From Synaphobranchus kaupii (Eukaryota; Chordata; Actinopteri; Anguilliformes; Synaphobranchidae), in the NCBI GenBank assembly GCA_029718625.1, contig CM056376.1, positions 21,564,701 to 21,628,700 on the forward strand: 64,000 nucleotides of DNA, read 5' to 3'. The position numbers and the translations under genes are program-made. Below are positions 13,001 to 45,755 of the stretch, piece after piece (position 1 is the stretch's first letter; each line of letters starts with the position of its first letter). Below the pieces are notes generated by a model, which was not told where the DNA came from, made no database searches, and was given only the letters and a program-made list of their open reading frames with translations.

Positions 13001-13526
13001 GATGTGTCTTTGCATCCCAGGGAAATGATCACTTCAGCTATGACTCTTTTTTTCTTTTTTAAAGCTAAACAAACTCCTCTGTGTATAGGAATCACCATTT
13101 TCCAAGCTGTAGTCAGAATGAGTGATAGAATAAAATGGACAAATGTTTTCTTCAGGTCCTCTGTAACTGCCACAGTTTGGAATATGAACTAATAGTTGAC
13201 ATGGGTATCTCTCCATCAAATGCAAACACTGCCTCTCACTTCAACATGAGTATAAGCACAGTTTCTAAATTGTCTTAATTTTGGCTTTGATCATGCGCTG
13301 TTTCACTCCCATAGACATTGTCATGAAGTCCTGCTCCTATAAGTCCTTCTGCGACAAGGCGAACAACGGAAACTCAGGAGCCAAGATGGAGTGCTGCTTC
13401 TCCGATGACTGCAACGGACCTCACAAGGGCCACAGTCACGGTGGCCACCGTAACGTCGCAGGGGCCCTGATGTCCAGCCCCGCCCTGCTGCTAGGGGCCC
13501 TGGTGGTTCGGCTGATCGTCGGCTAG
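10028..13526 (+). CDS. Ly6/uPAR-domain protein, secreted and probably GPI-anchored
   Basis: Three exons: 10028-10076, 10480-10593 and 13315-13526, with correct splice sites and phases, giving 124 residues. The start MKILLASLLLAVLAVHS is a classic signal peptide. The mature part begins LKCYTC and has ten cysteines, ending CCFSDDCNG, the three-finger Ly6/uPAR pattern with its final CC...CN. A His/Gly-rich linker (HKGHSHGGHRN) is followed by a hydrophobic tail (ALLLGALVVRLIVG) with no cytosolic part, as expected for GPI attachment. The ligand and exact family member cannot be told. I recall no Ly6 gene at this place in the human locus. It is flanked by tacc1 and plekha2 on the same strand. Confidence 0.9.
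10480..10593 (+). CDS. Ly6 gene exon 2 (first fingers)
   Basis: TGTGTGAAG acceptor and GTAAGT donor, phase 1 to 1. It encodes EALKCYTCVASNEEECNRQG onward to CSTITGP, holding five of the ten cysteines. Confidence 0.9.
10594..13314 (+). other. Ly6 gene intron 2, no gene found
   Basis: Contains one perfect CRE palindrome TGACGTCA at 10852-10859, a short CA run near 12012 and a C-run near 12657. I see no exon, RNA gene or clear transposon boundary. Confidence 0.5.
13315..13526 (+). CDS. Ly6 gene exon 3 (end of domain and GPI signal)
   Basis: CCCATAG acceptor. It begins NIVMKSCSYKSFCDKANNG, contains ECCFSDDCNGP and the hydrophobic C-terminus, and stops at TAG. The intron before it is 2.7 kb. Confidence 0.92.
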
Positions 13527-14326
13527 GTCTAGCGTCCCTTCCCAGCTGGGCTCATGTCTGTGTGCTGCTTGTGTACTAAGGTGGTAAGAACATTGAAACG
13601 GCCTGCAAATGGAACAGCCCCCAGTATAAGGGAAGCATCTTGGGCACTGCCACTGTATGCGGCAAAACGGCCTAGTGCAGTTAGTCCTCTGTTCTGAACC
13701 ACCTTAGAGATAATTCCTGCTACCTAATTCTATATTTAATGATGTAGGATGAAATTATTTTTTGATGCGGCATGAGTTTGAAAAAAATGTAAGTGTTCAT
13801 TGTTCTTTGTTTTGGATTGTGTTTAGCCATTTTGCTGGAATTACCCTATTCTATTTTCACTTCTATTTTACAGCATTATCAAGCTCAGCCCCTACAAGAT
13901 GGGCAAGCATATACGAAGGTCCAATAGTAAAGATCCATTCAGTATAAAATTAAAGAGTATGCGAATTTTCAGAATGAATAACAAGCGAAAGACAAAACAA
14001 GACTGGGAGTTCACAGTTTACAAATGTTAATTTAACCCCAGAGTGCACGATAACCTTTCAGTTAGTGTTACATTCATAACTGTTGCCATGCTGAATTTCG
14101 TATTTGCATTCACGATGCGAGTAGGTAGTTCAGTGCATTTTAAAGGTCATGCGCTTTTAAAAGGCACTGCAAGGAGCAAATATTAGTTATTGTTTTCAGA
14201 ATCATAAATAGTACTCTGCGATCACATTTAAAACAGAGAAATGTATTTGGTTGCTTTTAGGCCAATTGTATATGGTTACATATTTTTGTCCTTGTTGTTA
14301 TTACTGTGCTTTTGGGCTAATTGCTA

Positions 14327-14332
14327 AATAAA
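14327..14332 (+). terminator. Candidate poly(A) signal of the Ly6 gene
   Basis: AATAAA in GCTAAATAAAATG about 800 nt after the stop codon. Other usable sites cannot be excluded. Confidence 0.35.
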
Positions 14333-14989
14333 ATGTACTTTATTTTCTCCCAAATAATCAATAGGCTATTATCTTTGTCTCAAGGTCACATGGCAAAGAT
14401 CTATGAATGTTTTTTTTTCTTCTCGGTTTGCATTGCTTGAGACTAAATGTTTTGGGTTAGTGTGACAGAACGTGTTTTTAAAGTATGTCTCAATAACAAC
14501 AAAGACAGCTTTTCTCACAGTGAGTGTTTCCATTTGGCAGTGACAGCAGAGTGAGAACACAGACGATTCTCCTCACCACCAAACTAAGCTGTGAGAATGT
14601 TTGGAGTGCCAAGTGTTCCTGCAAGGTTCGAGGTCACAGCTGATAAAAAGGCATATTTGTTCTTCAGTAGGAAGCTGAGGGAGGCCTTCCAAACACAAAT
14701 GCTGTGGGTGCACTTTGCACAACACAATACTAAACAATAACTTTACCTGTTCCATGTTGAATCATTTTGGAAATGTTTCATGCATCTGCTATTTAGTGCC
14801 ACCAATTGCATGCTTGTAGTACAATAGACCCTAGCTTGCCATTTGCAGAATTTAAAATATTCATGTGAGGTAGCACATGTTCCTGGCTTCATGGACATAC
14901 AGCTCACAGTACATTATGCCCGACTGTGTGCTCATAGATGTTATTTTACCAGTTATATTTGTATTCAGACATACGTATATTGTGATGTA

Positions 14990-15443
14990 CAGTGAGCACC
15001 ATAATTCATTGGACAGTGACACGTTTTTTATTATTTTGGTTCTGTAATCTAGCACTTTGAGTTTGAAAGGATACAATGACAATGAGGTTGAAGTGCAGAC
15101 TGTCAGCTTTCATTTGAGGGCATTTTCATCCATATCGGATGAATCGTTTAGAAATTATAGAACCTTTTGTACATACAGTGCCCTCCACTATTATTGGCAC
15201 CCCTGGTAAAGATGAGTAAAAAGGGTTATAAAAAATTCACCTTTTAGGGGGGGGGGGCTATGTACAAAAGGTTCTACATTTCCTAAACGGTTCATCCGAT
15301 ATGGATGGAAATACCCTCAAATTAAAACTGACAGTCTGCACTTCAACCTCATTGTCATTGTATCCTTTCAAACTCAAAGTGCTAGAGTACAGAACCAAAA
15401 TAACAAAAAATGTGTCACTGTCCAATGGATTATGGTGCTCACT
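14990..15443. mobile_element. Tc1/mariner-type MITE with long terminal inverted repeats
   Basis: Left end, after TA, is CAGTGAGCACCATAATTCA. The right end reads as its near complement (GGATTATGGTGCTCACT). Arms of about 180 bp match each other and carry AACGGTTCATCCGATATGG and CTGACAGTCTGCACTTCAA on the right side. An unrelated fragment lies at the centre (15176-15256). A single arm of the same family occurs near 31970-32164. Confidence 0.75.
15176..15256. mobile_element. Fragment of a second Tc1-type element nested in the MITE
   Basis: Begins after TA with CAGTGCCCTCCACTATTATT, a terminal repeat type known from fish Tc1-like elements, and ends in a G-run. It interrupts the palindrome centre: ACATA on the left and TATGT on the right match. 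Confidence 0.55.
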
Positions 15444-15449
15444 ATACAT

Positions 15450-16134
15450 TTATTCATAATAAATTTTAGCACACAGCATATTATCTTATTACAGGATTAT
15501 TAGTTTATAAGATTCATAAGGTATGATCTGTATATGAGATGAAAGGAATAAGAAGTAGAAGGAATTTGTGATTTATGCTAACACAGAAGCAGCCAGAAGG
15601 CTTTGGACCTCCTCTGGAAGTAAAGTTAATAAATGTGCAAGAGAACGAGCCGATTCTTACAGGCCCGTGTGTGCTCACCTTCCCCACAAATGTCATTTCT
15701 CAGGTTCATATTATGTAAAGAAGAAAACACTTTCCCTAAATATGAAATCTGCAAGAACAGTTAAGGCAAAGACGTTAACTCCCTGTGCCAATATTTAAGT
15801 CAATTTATTACAGCATATATTTTTTTATTTATCTATGTCATGGTAAATTACGAAATTATGGATGGAGATAATCCTAATTCATAATCCCTTCAGCGAAATA
15901 GAAAAACATGAAGCTGGTACCTTAGAGATTTCAGATGGATGCAGTGGCAATAATATTATCATTAGGAAACACCATGTAGCTGTGCACTTAAAAAGAATAC
16001 GTTTAGAACATGTATCCTGTTTCACGTGCAGGGTATCACTGGTGTAGTCGTCTCTTTGTACTTGTTTGATGTGCAGGAGATTCTGAGTGGGTGGAATTAG
16101 CGGACCTGACAGAGATGGAAACATTTTCTTTTTG

Positions 16135-16175
<41 letters not shown>

Positions 16176-17600
16176 ACCTCTGAACAAATGAAAACCACAG
16201 GAAGTCAAGGCAGCGACAGGTGAAATGTCACTGTGAAAAATACGAACCTTGGCAATTTTGCAGAGAAGGTCAAATGCAGCTGGCAAAAGGTGGAACATTC
16301 ATAAGACCTGTCTCGGTCTCTGTAATTGCTACCTCCTGAATCTGAAGAGTTGCTCCTGGCTTCTTTATAGCCAGAATATGTTTTGTTCTCACAAAAACCC
16401 TGTGCTCAAATTCAAATAATGGCTCCGGCCTGTGACCAAACTCCAATGATATGAAACCAATGCACGCACTTAACAGTTTCTCCCCAGTTGTCCCCCAGTA
16501 CCTCAAAGATCAGAACAGGAATGGCACACAGTGCCACAGTGATTTGTGCTTTTGATTTTCAGGCTTTCTGTGAATATCCACCGTTCTGTGGAGGAGATTG
16601 CTGCAAAAGAGCAGGTTTGCCGGCAAAGTCTCGTGGTGAATCTCATCAGCTGAGCCGCTCCAGAAAAGAGGCATTTGTGATACCATAATGAATCATATGA
16701 TTTAACTTTAACCTAGTTCCCATGGAAATGCTCTTGGTTGATGAAGAAGGGAAAGGGGGAGAAAGGATGAATGTGGGGAGAGACCCTCGTTGTTCAGAAG
16801 TGCAGAGTGAAAACTTAATCACTCAGTATGCACAGCTGACAACTCATTACAAATATTTAGTCAAACCGTCAATAATAAAATTGTTGTTATTCACAGTCAG
16901 TGACAATGGCTTAGAGCTAACTTCCATTCAGTGACACTGACATCCCACATTAAGTGATAATTACTGTTATTATTGCAAAATCAGAAATGATATCACAAGT
17001 TAAATTGAAGATGGAACCACAGTGATGTGATGGTTCAAAATTGAACTTTTGAACAGCCTGTTGGTTGCATATTTGTTGAGATGCACCGGTTTTCGGTAAT
17101 CAAAAGATATGTACCAACTGGCATACTGATTCCGGTAGTTCACAATTTGTTTCATTTATTTTTTTGCTCGTTTACAATTGTAGATGAGGCAGATGGCCAG
17201 GTTCTTCCCCAGCCTTGGCCATTCACTAAAGAATTAAACGAATGATTTCAATCGTAATCATTGTGCATGCAGAATGCCTATTCTGACCGAGAGACTATGG
17301 TTGAATGCATGAGTCAGATTGTCAATGTCCACGTTTTTTTTTACTGTTGTGTCATGGCTCATATACAGCGTTAACCTTATAATCACTTATAATTACAGTA
17401 TATGTGGATAAGTAGCCTATAACTGGAAGCACGGAAAACCAAATTCCATTTACAGATGAATAGAAATTCGCGATTGTTTCCTTCCTATTAATTGTCTTCG
17501 GCTACCTCTGCATGTGATCACCGATGAGATCATTGATATAAATCCCAAACAAATAAAATTTGGATTTGAGAGGCGATTTCAAACATTCTGCTTTAAAGCG
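15450..17600. other. Intergenic, no gene found
   Basis: AT-rich sequence with a (CT)n tract at about 16139-16173. No exon-like conserved segment or RNA gene was recognised. Confidence 0.4.
16139..16173 (+). repeat. (CT)n microsatellite
   Basis: Uninterrupted CT dinucleotides ending in TAACC. Confidence 0.9.
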
Positions 17601-17640
17601 CAGCATTTATATATATATATATATATATATACAGTATATA

Positions 17641-19225
17641 CAGTCAAGCCAGAAAGTCTGCACACTCCTTTCACTTTCTCCACGTTTTATTACGTTACAG
17701 ACTTATACTACAATAGATTGAGTTCATTTTTTGCCTCAAACATCTACACACAATAGCCAATAATGACGAAGTGAAAACAGGTTTATGCAATTTTATTTTA
17801 CTGACAAAAATAGGTTATTTAGGGGTTACATATCTGTACACACCCTTAGCCCATTACTTGGTTGCTGTACCTTTGGCAGCGATTACAGCTTCAAGGCGTC
17901 TTGGGAAAGAAGCTACGAGCTTGGCACACTTGTTTCTGGACATTTTTGCCCATTCCTCTTGGCATATCCTTGCAAGCTCCATCAGGTTGGATGGGGAGCG
18001 TCGGTACACAGCCATTTTCAGCTTTCCACAGATGTTCAATTGGATTCAGGTCTGGGCTCTGGCTGGGCCACTCAAGGACATGCACAGACTTTCTCTGAAG
18101 CCACTCCTTTGTTCTTTTGGCTGTGTGCTTCGGGTCGTTGTCATGTTGGAAGGTAAACCTTCGCCCCAGTCTGAGGTCCAGAGCGCTCTGGAGCAGGTTT
18201 TCTTCAAGGATCTCGGTGTACTTAGCTGCATTCATCTTTCCCTCTATCAGGACTAGTTGCCCCGTTCCCACTGCTGAAAAACATCCCCACATCATGATGC
18301 TGCCACCGCCATGCTTCACTGTAGGGATGGTATTAGCCAGGTGATGAGCGGTGCCTGGTTTTCTCCAGATGTGACGCTTGGTATTCAGGCCAAAAAGTTA
18401 AATTTTGGTTTCATCAAACCAGAGAATCTTGATTCTCATGGTTTGAGAGTCCTCTAGGTGCCTTTTGGCAAACTCCAAGTGGGCTGTGATGTGCCTTTTA
18501 CTAAGGAGGGGCTTCCGTCTGGCCACTGTACCATAAAGGCCTGATTGGTGGAGTGCTGCCTGGATGGTTGATCTTCTGAAAGGTTCTCCCATCTCCACAA
18601 GGATACGCTGGAGCTCTGTCAGAGTGACCCTCGGGTTCCTGCTCACCTCCCTGGCCAAGGCCCGTCTTCCCCGATTGCTCAGTTTGGCCGGGCGGTCAGG
18701 TCTAGGAAGATTCTTGATGGTTCCAAACTTCTTCCATTTACGAATGATGGTGGCCACTGTGCTCTTTGGGACCTGTAAAGCTGCAGAGATTTTTCCGTAC
18801 CCTTCTCCAGATCTATGCCTTGACACAATCCTGTTTCTGAGGTCTGCAGATAATTCCTTTGACCCCATGGCTTGGAGTTTGCTCTGACATGCACTGTCAA
18901 ATGTGGGACCTTATATAGGCAGGTGTTGGCAATTGAATTTATCACAAGTGGACTCCAATTAAGTTGTAGAAACATCTCAAGCAGTATCAGTGGAAACAAA
19001 ATGCACCTCAGCTCACTTTTGGGTGTCATATCAATGATATATTTTACATTTTGATTTTTAATAAATTAGCACAAATGTCTAAAAACCTGCTTTCACTTTG
19101 TCATTATGGGCTATTTTGTGTAGAATTCTGAGACAAAAAAATGAACTCAATCTATTGTAGAATATGTCTGTAACGTAATAAAACGTGGAGAAGGTGGAAA
19201 GGGGTGTGCAGACTTTCCGGCTTGA

Positions 19226-19228
<3 letters not shown>
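17641..19228 (-). mobile_element. Tc1/mariner DNA transposon, near full length (1588 bp)
   Basis: Bounded by TA on both sides and inserted in a (TA)n microsatellite. The left end CAGTCAAGCCAGAAAGTCTG is mirrored by CCGGCTTGACTG at the right end, and the inverted repeats continue for over 100 bp (both contain ACGTTTTATTACGTTACAG-type sequence). Size and layout fit a fish Tc1 element with one minus-strand transposase gene, which is broken. Confidence 0.95.
17854..18868 (-). pseudogene. Tc1-type transposase, inactivated by a stop codon and a frameshift
   Basis: Begins at ATG 18868 with MGSKELSADLRNRIVSRHRS, a helix-turn-helix DNA-binding region, followed by a second one around RVTLTELQRIL. The DDE-type catalytic positions are recognisable: D in FDETK, D in [10 protein letters not shown] in NPIEHLW. 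An in-frame TAA at 18398-18400 directly follows the DETKI motif. Near 18020-18045 the frame shifts, so the normal ending ([11 protein letters not shown]) is read in another frame down to 17854. It cannot give an active enzyme. It is a parasitic gene unrelated to its neighbours. Confidence 0.92.

Positions 19229-19301
<73 letters not shown>
19229..19301 (+). repeat. (TA)n microsatellite at the Tc1 insertion site
   Basis: TA dinucleotides continuing on both sides of the transposon (also 17609-17632), so the element landed in a pre-existing TA array. Confidence 0.93.
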
Positions 19302-19305
<4 letters not shown>

Positions 19306-19637
19306 TGTTAATAACACTGCGCTCTATTTATTGTAGCTGTATGCGCCACATACATAAAGATTTAATGACAAAAAACTTGTAGGCAATAAAAAAAATGCCC
19401 TCAAATAACGTTTCATCCATGTGACAGCGCCTGTCAGACCTCAAACATGTTTCGGTTTTCGCACAAACGCGGGTAGAGACCTTCAGTTTACCTAGCGCCA
19501 AACTTGTGGGTAGAGTGCAAATTGGTCTTCAGGAACGGATGACTACTGTTACATAAACTTGATTTTTCTTTTTCTTTAAACGAATGGACACCAAAAAAAA
19601 AACACATCAACCTTTTAGTTCCCACTTTTTTTTAAAC

Positions 19638-19670
<33 letters not shown>

Positions 19671-19698
19671 AAGAGAAAGAAAGAGAGAGAGAGAGAGA
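19638..19698 (+). repeat. (GA)n-rich microsatellite
   Basis: GAGAGA and GAAAGA units, about 60 bp, imperfect. Confidence 0.9.
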
Positions 19699-22600
19699 CT
19701 ACTAGATCATATCCGGGGTTGGTTTATTCTAATCTCTATCGCTTTTACCCCGGAAAAAAACTCCGATCACATACACACAGACAACACAAATGCGTGCACA
19801 ACGTGAGATAAATGCAACAAGTCGTTTTTTGTTTTCCAGAAATATGGGACGCTAACTTGCTTCGTTGTTTGTAGTAGTATATATTTGGGGTCGTTTAAAC
19901 TGCTACGTTTGGACAACGTCTTCCCCAGCATAGCCTGCATTTGTATTGGGGTAAGTTTGCCGTTGCTGAGGGCTTTTAGAAGGTGTGGCAGCCTGGCAGG
20001 TCAAAGTGCTGCACAGTATCTAGGTGACATGAAGCCGGGGAAACTTGCGTCAGAGTCAAACCTGTTCGTTAAGCGGCAAATGCTCCGATTTCCAACCCAG
20101 CATTAGCTCCTTTTTAATGTTTTAATGGCATGGCACGACTCGATTAATTTCCCTGGGCGATTTTGTTGAATGTCATCTTTGGAAAATAGGCTGTGCTGCC
20201 TTTCCAACAATTCGGTAGCGTCATATTAGGAGTTGCCGGTCGATTTCACGTTGTTACAACCAACACTGGTTTATCCTTCTGGAGTAACAGAATGGTGTGG
20301 TTTCATTAAGTAGCCTACATTTACAACTCTGCGTGATAATAATATGAATGATGACAGTACGCTAAGTTATTAAACCCAGTTGCATATTTTTAATCTTGAG
20401 TTACTCTAATCGCGAGGACTCATTTGTAATTAGTTAATTTATGAGAAATCATTGCACACAATTGAGTTGATGCGGTAATTATGCTGCATGCAACAAGGCG
20501 GAGTAATTCCAGGATTGAAATGGAATCCGTTGGCAGGCACCCGTTTGTGTGGTTCTTGCGCAGATTTTGGCATTGTCAGCATGTTTTCATCATTTAATTA
20601 CTGATTACTTGATATCTTTGGATAGCTTAATAACAAGTGTAGGCTATCTGCGCCTGAAATGGCTCCCAGTTATTGCATTTTCTTTTTCCTACTTGTGGGA
20701 ATTGTGTTCAAAATGATATATTGGTTGTGGCGCATTGACAGATTTCTCTTATTGACTTGGATGTGCTTCTGGAGCTTCATTAAACGTAGTTATACTTACA
20801 GATGTAGGTGTCTTTTCAGAAGGATGGTTACAGTTATGCCTATTTTGACAAGTGCCCTACAAAATAAATATATTTTTCCCTCCCCACATCCTAAAAAGAG
20901 CACAAAACTGCTTTTTTCAAACTGCATTTTAGGTTTATATTAATAAGAGGCCGCTGTAGTTATCTGCCACTCCATGGTCATGTAAAGGCTGAAAACTATT
21001 TTTGGAGTTTGAGTAACCAGTTATGTTAACATATAATTACAGGCTTGGTGACTGCAGTGCTTAATTCCTAAAACAGACGGTTTGTGATGGAGGGAAGTAC
21101 AACAGTTTTCTTACTAAAGATGTCCTCTGTGAATATGGCAAATGCCTACAGTGTAAAGATCACTGCAGGTAGTGTGTGTGCGCCCTCAGACTGGCATAAA
21201 CAGCCGATCCTAACAGTCACAGTTTCCCAATTACACACTTCTGCTGTCATTATCTTGTTACCTTTATTTCATAGCTCTTGAATGAATCGTTTGTCCGTTG
21301 CACAAAGAACACAGTTGTTTTCAGTTTTTTTAATGGCCCACACCCCTGCAGCTTATCCATTATTTTGTACATATATTTTTCGTGGTTGCTACCTGGTCCA
21401 GTACTGTTAAAAGCAAGGGAAATTAAAAATTTGTTAATGAAGAGTAGTTTGCAATCATTTAATTTAGTTTAGCCTTTTATGGAAAACCATTTATCACACT
21501 TTAAAATTCGCTTAAATAATCTAGTTTGGCCAAGCCGAGAGCGATCAAGTTACTATGAAGCTATGTGAACTGCATAAGAAGCTTGGTTGCTTTTCAAGAT
21601 TCTGAGGCCACACTAAGGAGAAAAGACAAAGGTCTATTCACTACTTATTTTCTTGGAAGATTCCTGTAACCATGTTAAAATACCATGCAAGCAATTCAAG
21701 AGAATGTAAAGACTAGGCTATACAAGCTAAATGTAAGATGAATAATACAAAGGATCTTTTATTGTTAAATGACAGGTATGTTTACTTGGTTTTTATGAAT
21801 ATATCTTTCTGATTTGCAGACTGCAGCCGATATTTAGACAATAATGTTTAATCTTTGTTTATGATATGATATTTTAATAGGCATAATGCCTCGTTCTGCT
21901 GGATTTGTGTAAGAGTATTCTACCAGTTAATGTATCACTGGGCTCCTCATCTGACTGAAATGCATGATATTATAGCCAGTCCATTCAGTATGCTCAGTGT
22001 TGTACAGAGCAACCTTAACTAAGGGCACATCTCAAAATAAAAATTCCCAACAATGGCTAGTTATTTGGTTAACCCAGTTGGCCGCCGTGTTGTGAGCTTC
22101 CAGGAAGTAATATGTAGCATGTCTACAAAGAGCACTTTATTAGATAGCGGTGTTTACGCAAGCCCGGTTCCATGGGGCTGATAAGTTGAATGAGTGATGT
22201 GTTCCTGGTGGCGTGACGTCAGCTGCTCGGACTGCCGAGATGCATACTGTGAATTGCACACTGTGGTGTGATTGCTGTCATGCAGGGACGTCGAGCTGGA
22301 TGGCTCCTAGGGTAGTTGTGACAGGCCTCTGAAACGTGTGAATTCCTGCTGGGTTCATCGGGGCAGTGGACTGAAATTGTCTTGTTGTGCGGAAACCTCA
22401 CACGCAGAGGCGAGATCACAGCCCTGTTGTTGAGATTCAGTTGCAGTTCCGAGCATCTCATCGCTCTGACATTTTCCTCAATGGGCCCTCGGAAACCTGG
22501 GGTGATCCTTAGTCTCTCTCTGGAACAGAGAGGAATTGGTCATTTTGTTAGGGTGACCTTTTGCCTGTGCGCTAAGACCCAGCGACTCGCCTTCTAAATG

Positions 22601-22934
22601 TTCTAGTCTCTACAGTATGATTGCTTAGCTGAACATGAAGTCAGAGGCTACAATACTTTGTCTAAGTCTCGGGAGTTGCGTGGGTCCTTGAGTGTGATCC
22701 ATAACGCAAGGGGCACTGTCACTTACCCATTTGACATTATCATTGTTTGTTAAGTAACTATAAATTCCATTTGCGTCAGCAAGGGATTTCTGTGGCATTT
22801 TCCAGTTGGTAATGTTAAAAATGTGCACTGTAGAGGTCTGCAGCACTCTGGGCAGTCTTTCATACCCCTCGCAGTTAACCATTAAAGACTTCATAATGTG
22901 ACTGGGTGCCTGGAAAGAGTCTATTTATAATTGT

Positions 22935-23030
22935 CTGCGTGCGTGCGTACGTGCGTGCGTGCGTGCGTGCGTGCGTGTGTCTGTGCATGCATGCATGCGT
23001 GTATGTATGTGTGGGTGTGTGTGTGTGCCA
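22935..23030 (+). repeat. (GTGC)n and (GT)n compound microsatellite
   Basis: GTGC tetranucleotides, then ATGC and GTAT variants, then (GT)n. Confidence 0.9.
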
Positions 23031-23666
23031 TTACTCTGAGCGTATTAACTTTATTTACTGAACCACAGGGTCAGCTCATGTTAAGCACGGGCGTGTGCTC
23101 ATTCTTTACCACTGAAAGGGGAAAAGCTCAGACCAGTTATTTTTGAGGCAGTTGGCTTTTTCTTGATGTGCTACAGAGCCATGTGTAACGGCTGAATGTT
23201 CCGCAGCTGCACCCTGCACCATGTTTTTGGGGCACAGGGGAGGTTCACTTACCAAGTAACTGTGTCTTGGGCATTGAGTTGCATCTGGAATCTTCATCTG
23301 ATGTTCTCCTTGCTTTCTCATGGGTTCAGATTGTCTCTCTCTCTCCCCACGCGGATGATGGATGTTAGTTTCTTTGGTGATTTGCTGCGCCCCTCACTTG
23401 AGGGAGCTTGATACCGCCGATGATAGCGCGACAGAGAGTTGAGCTCTCTGCACATCCTGTATTGTCATTACAAATCTGTCTTTCCGTTTATCTGAGGTTG
23501 TGCGTTTGGGCCAAAAAAATAAGCCTCTGTATTCAATTACGCTTGCATAAATAACATTTGGAAAAATATTAATATTGTGATTAGTATGCTAGTTTGTTGG
23601 TTGAGGCCATTGTTAAAGTGAACCAGTGGGTTCTTGCCCATAGGCTTCATTGAAGCCCCCATGTGC

Positions 23667-24385
23667 AAACCCCAATTCCAAAAAAGTTGGGACAGTATGT
23701 ACAATGCACATAAAAGCAGAAAGCAGTGATTTGTAAATTCCCTTTTACATATATTTAATTGAAAACAGTACAAGGAAAAGATATTTAATGTTATCAACTT
23801 TATTGATTTTTGTAAATATACGCTAATTCCGAATGTGATGCCTGCGATACGTTCCAAAACATTTGGGACAGGGCCAAAAAAATAAAAACACCTGTTTGGA
23901 ACATTCCACAGGTACACAGGTGATGCTATCATGACTGGGTATAAAAGGATACCAAAAGACTCTTGATATCTTATTTTCAGGTACACTTACATACTATAAC
24001 CTCTCTGCATTTGAATGGATCTCTATGGGAATTGGGGGGTGAGACTAGATTTAGCTGTAAATTACACTGGAACAGTATGGAACACATGGTTGGCTAAATG
24101 GCTGTAAGTCATCAAGGGTCTGAGGTATCAAACGAACCTCAAACCATCACTTTCCTGCAGTCTTTTTTTTTTGCCCCTGTCCCAACTTTTTTGGAATGTG
24201 TTGCAAGCATCAAATTTGGAATTTGCGTATATTTACAAAAATCAATAAAATTGATAAGGTAAACCATGAAATATCTTTTCCTTGTACTGTTTTCAGTTAA
24301 ATTTATGTAAAAAGAGAATTTACAAATCACTGCTTTCTGCTTTTATGTGCATTTTACATACTGTCCCTTTTTGGAGATGGGGTTT
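23667..24385. mobile_element. Long-TIR nonautonomous DNA element (about 720 bp)
   Basis: The ends are inverted: left AAACCCCAATTCCAAAAAAG, right the approximate complement ending TTTTTGGAGATGGGGTTT. The arms stay complementary for about 160 bp and include GCACATAAAAGCAGAAAGCAG on the left. The centre shows no clear transposase frame. Parts of its interior recur in reverse at 31646-31863 and 32401-32470. Confidence 0.75.

Positions 24386-45755
<21,370 letters not shown>

Larger units (their letters stand above)
19302..23660. other. Region upstream of plekha2, no gene recognised
   Basis: No conserved coding segment. It may hold a non-coding first exon or promoter of plekha2, but I cannot place one. 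Present are a GA tract, a CGTG/GT array (22935-23030) and a perfect CRE palindrome TGACGTCA at 22214. Confidence 0.35.
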
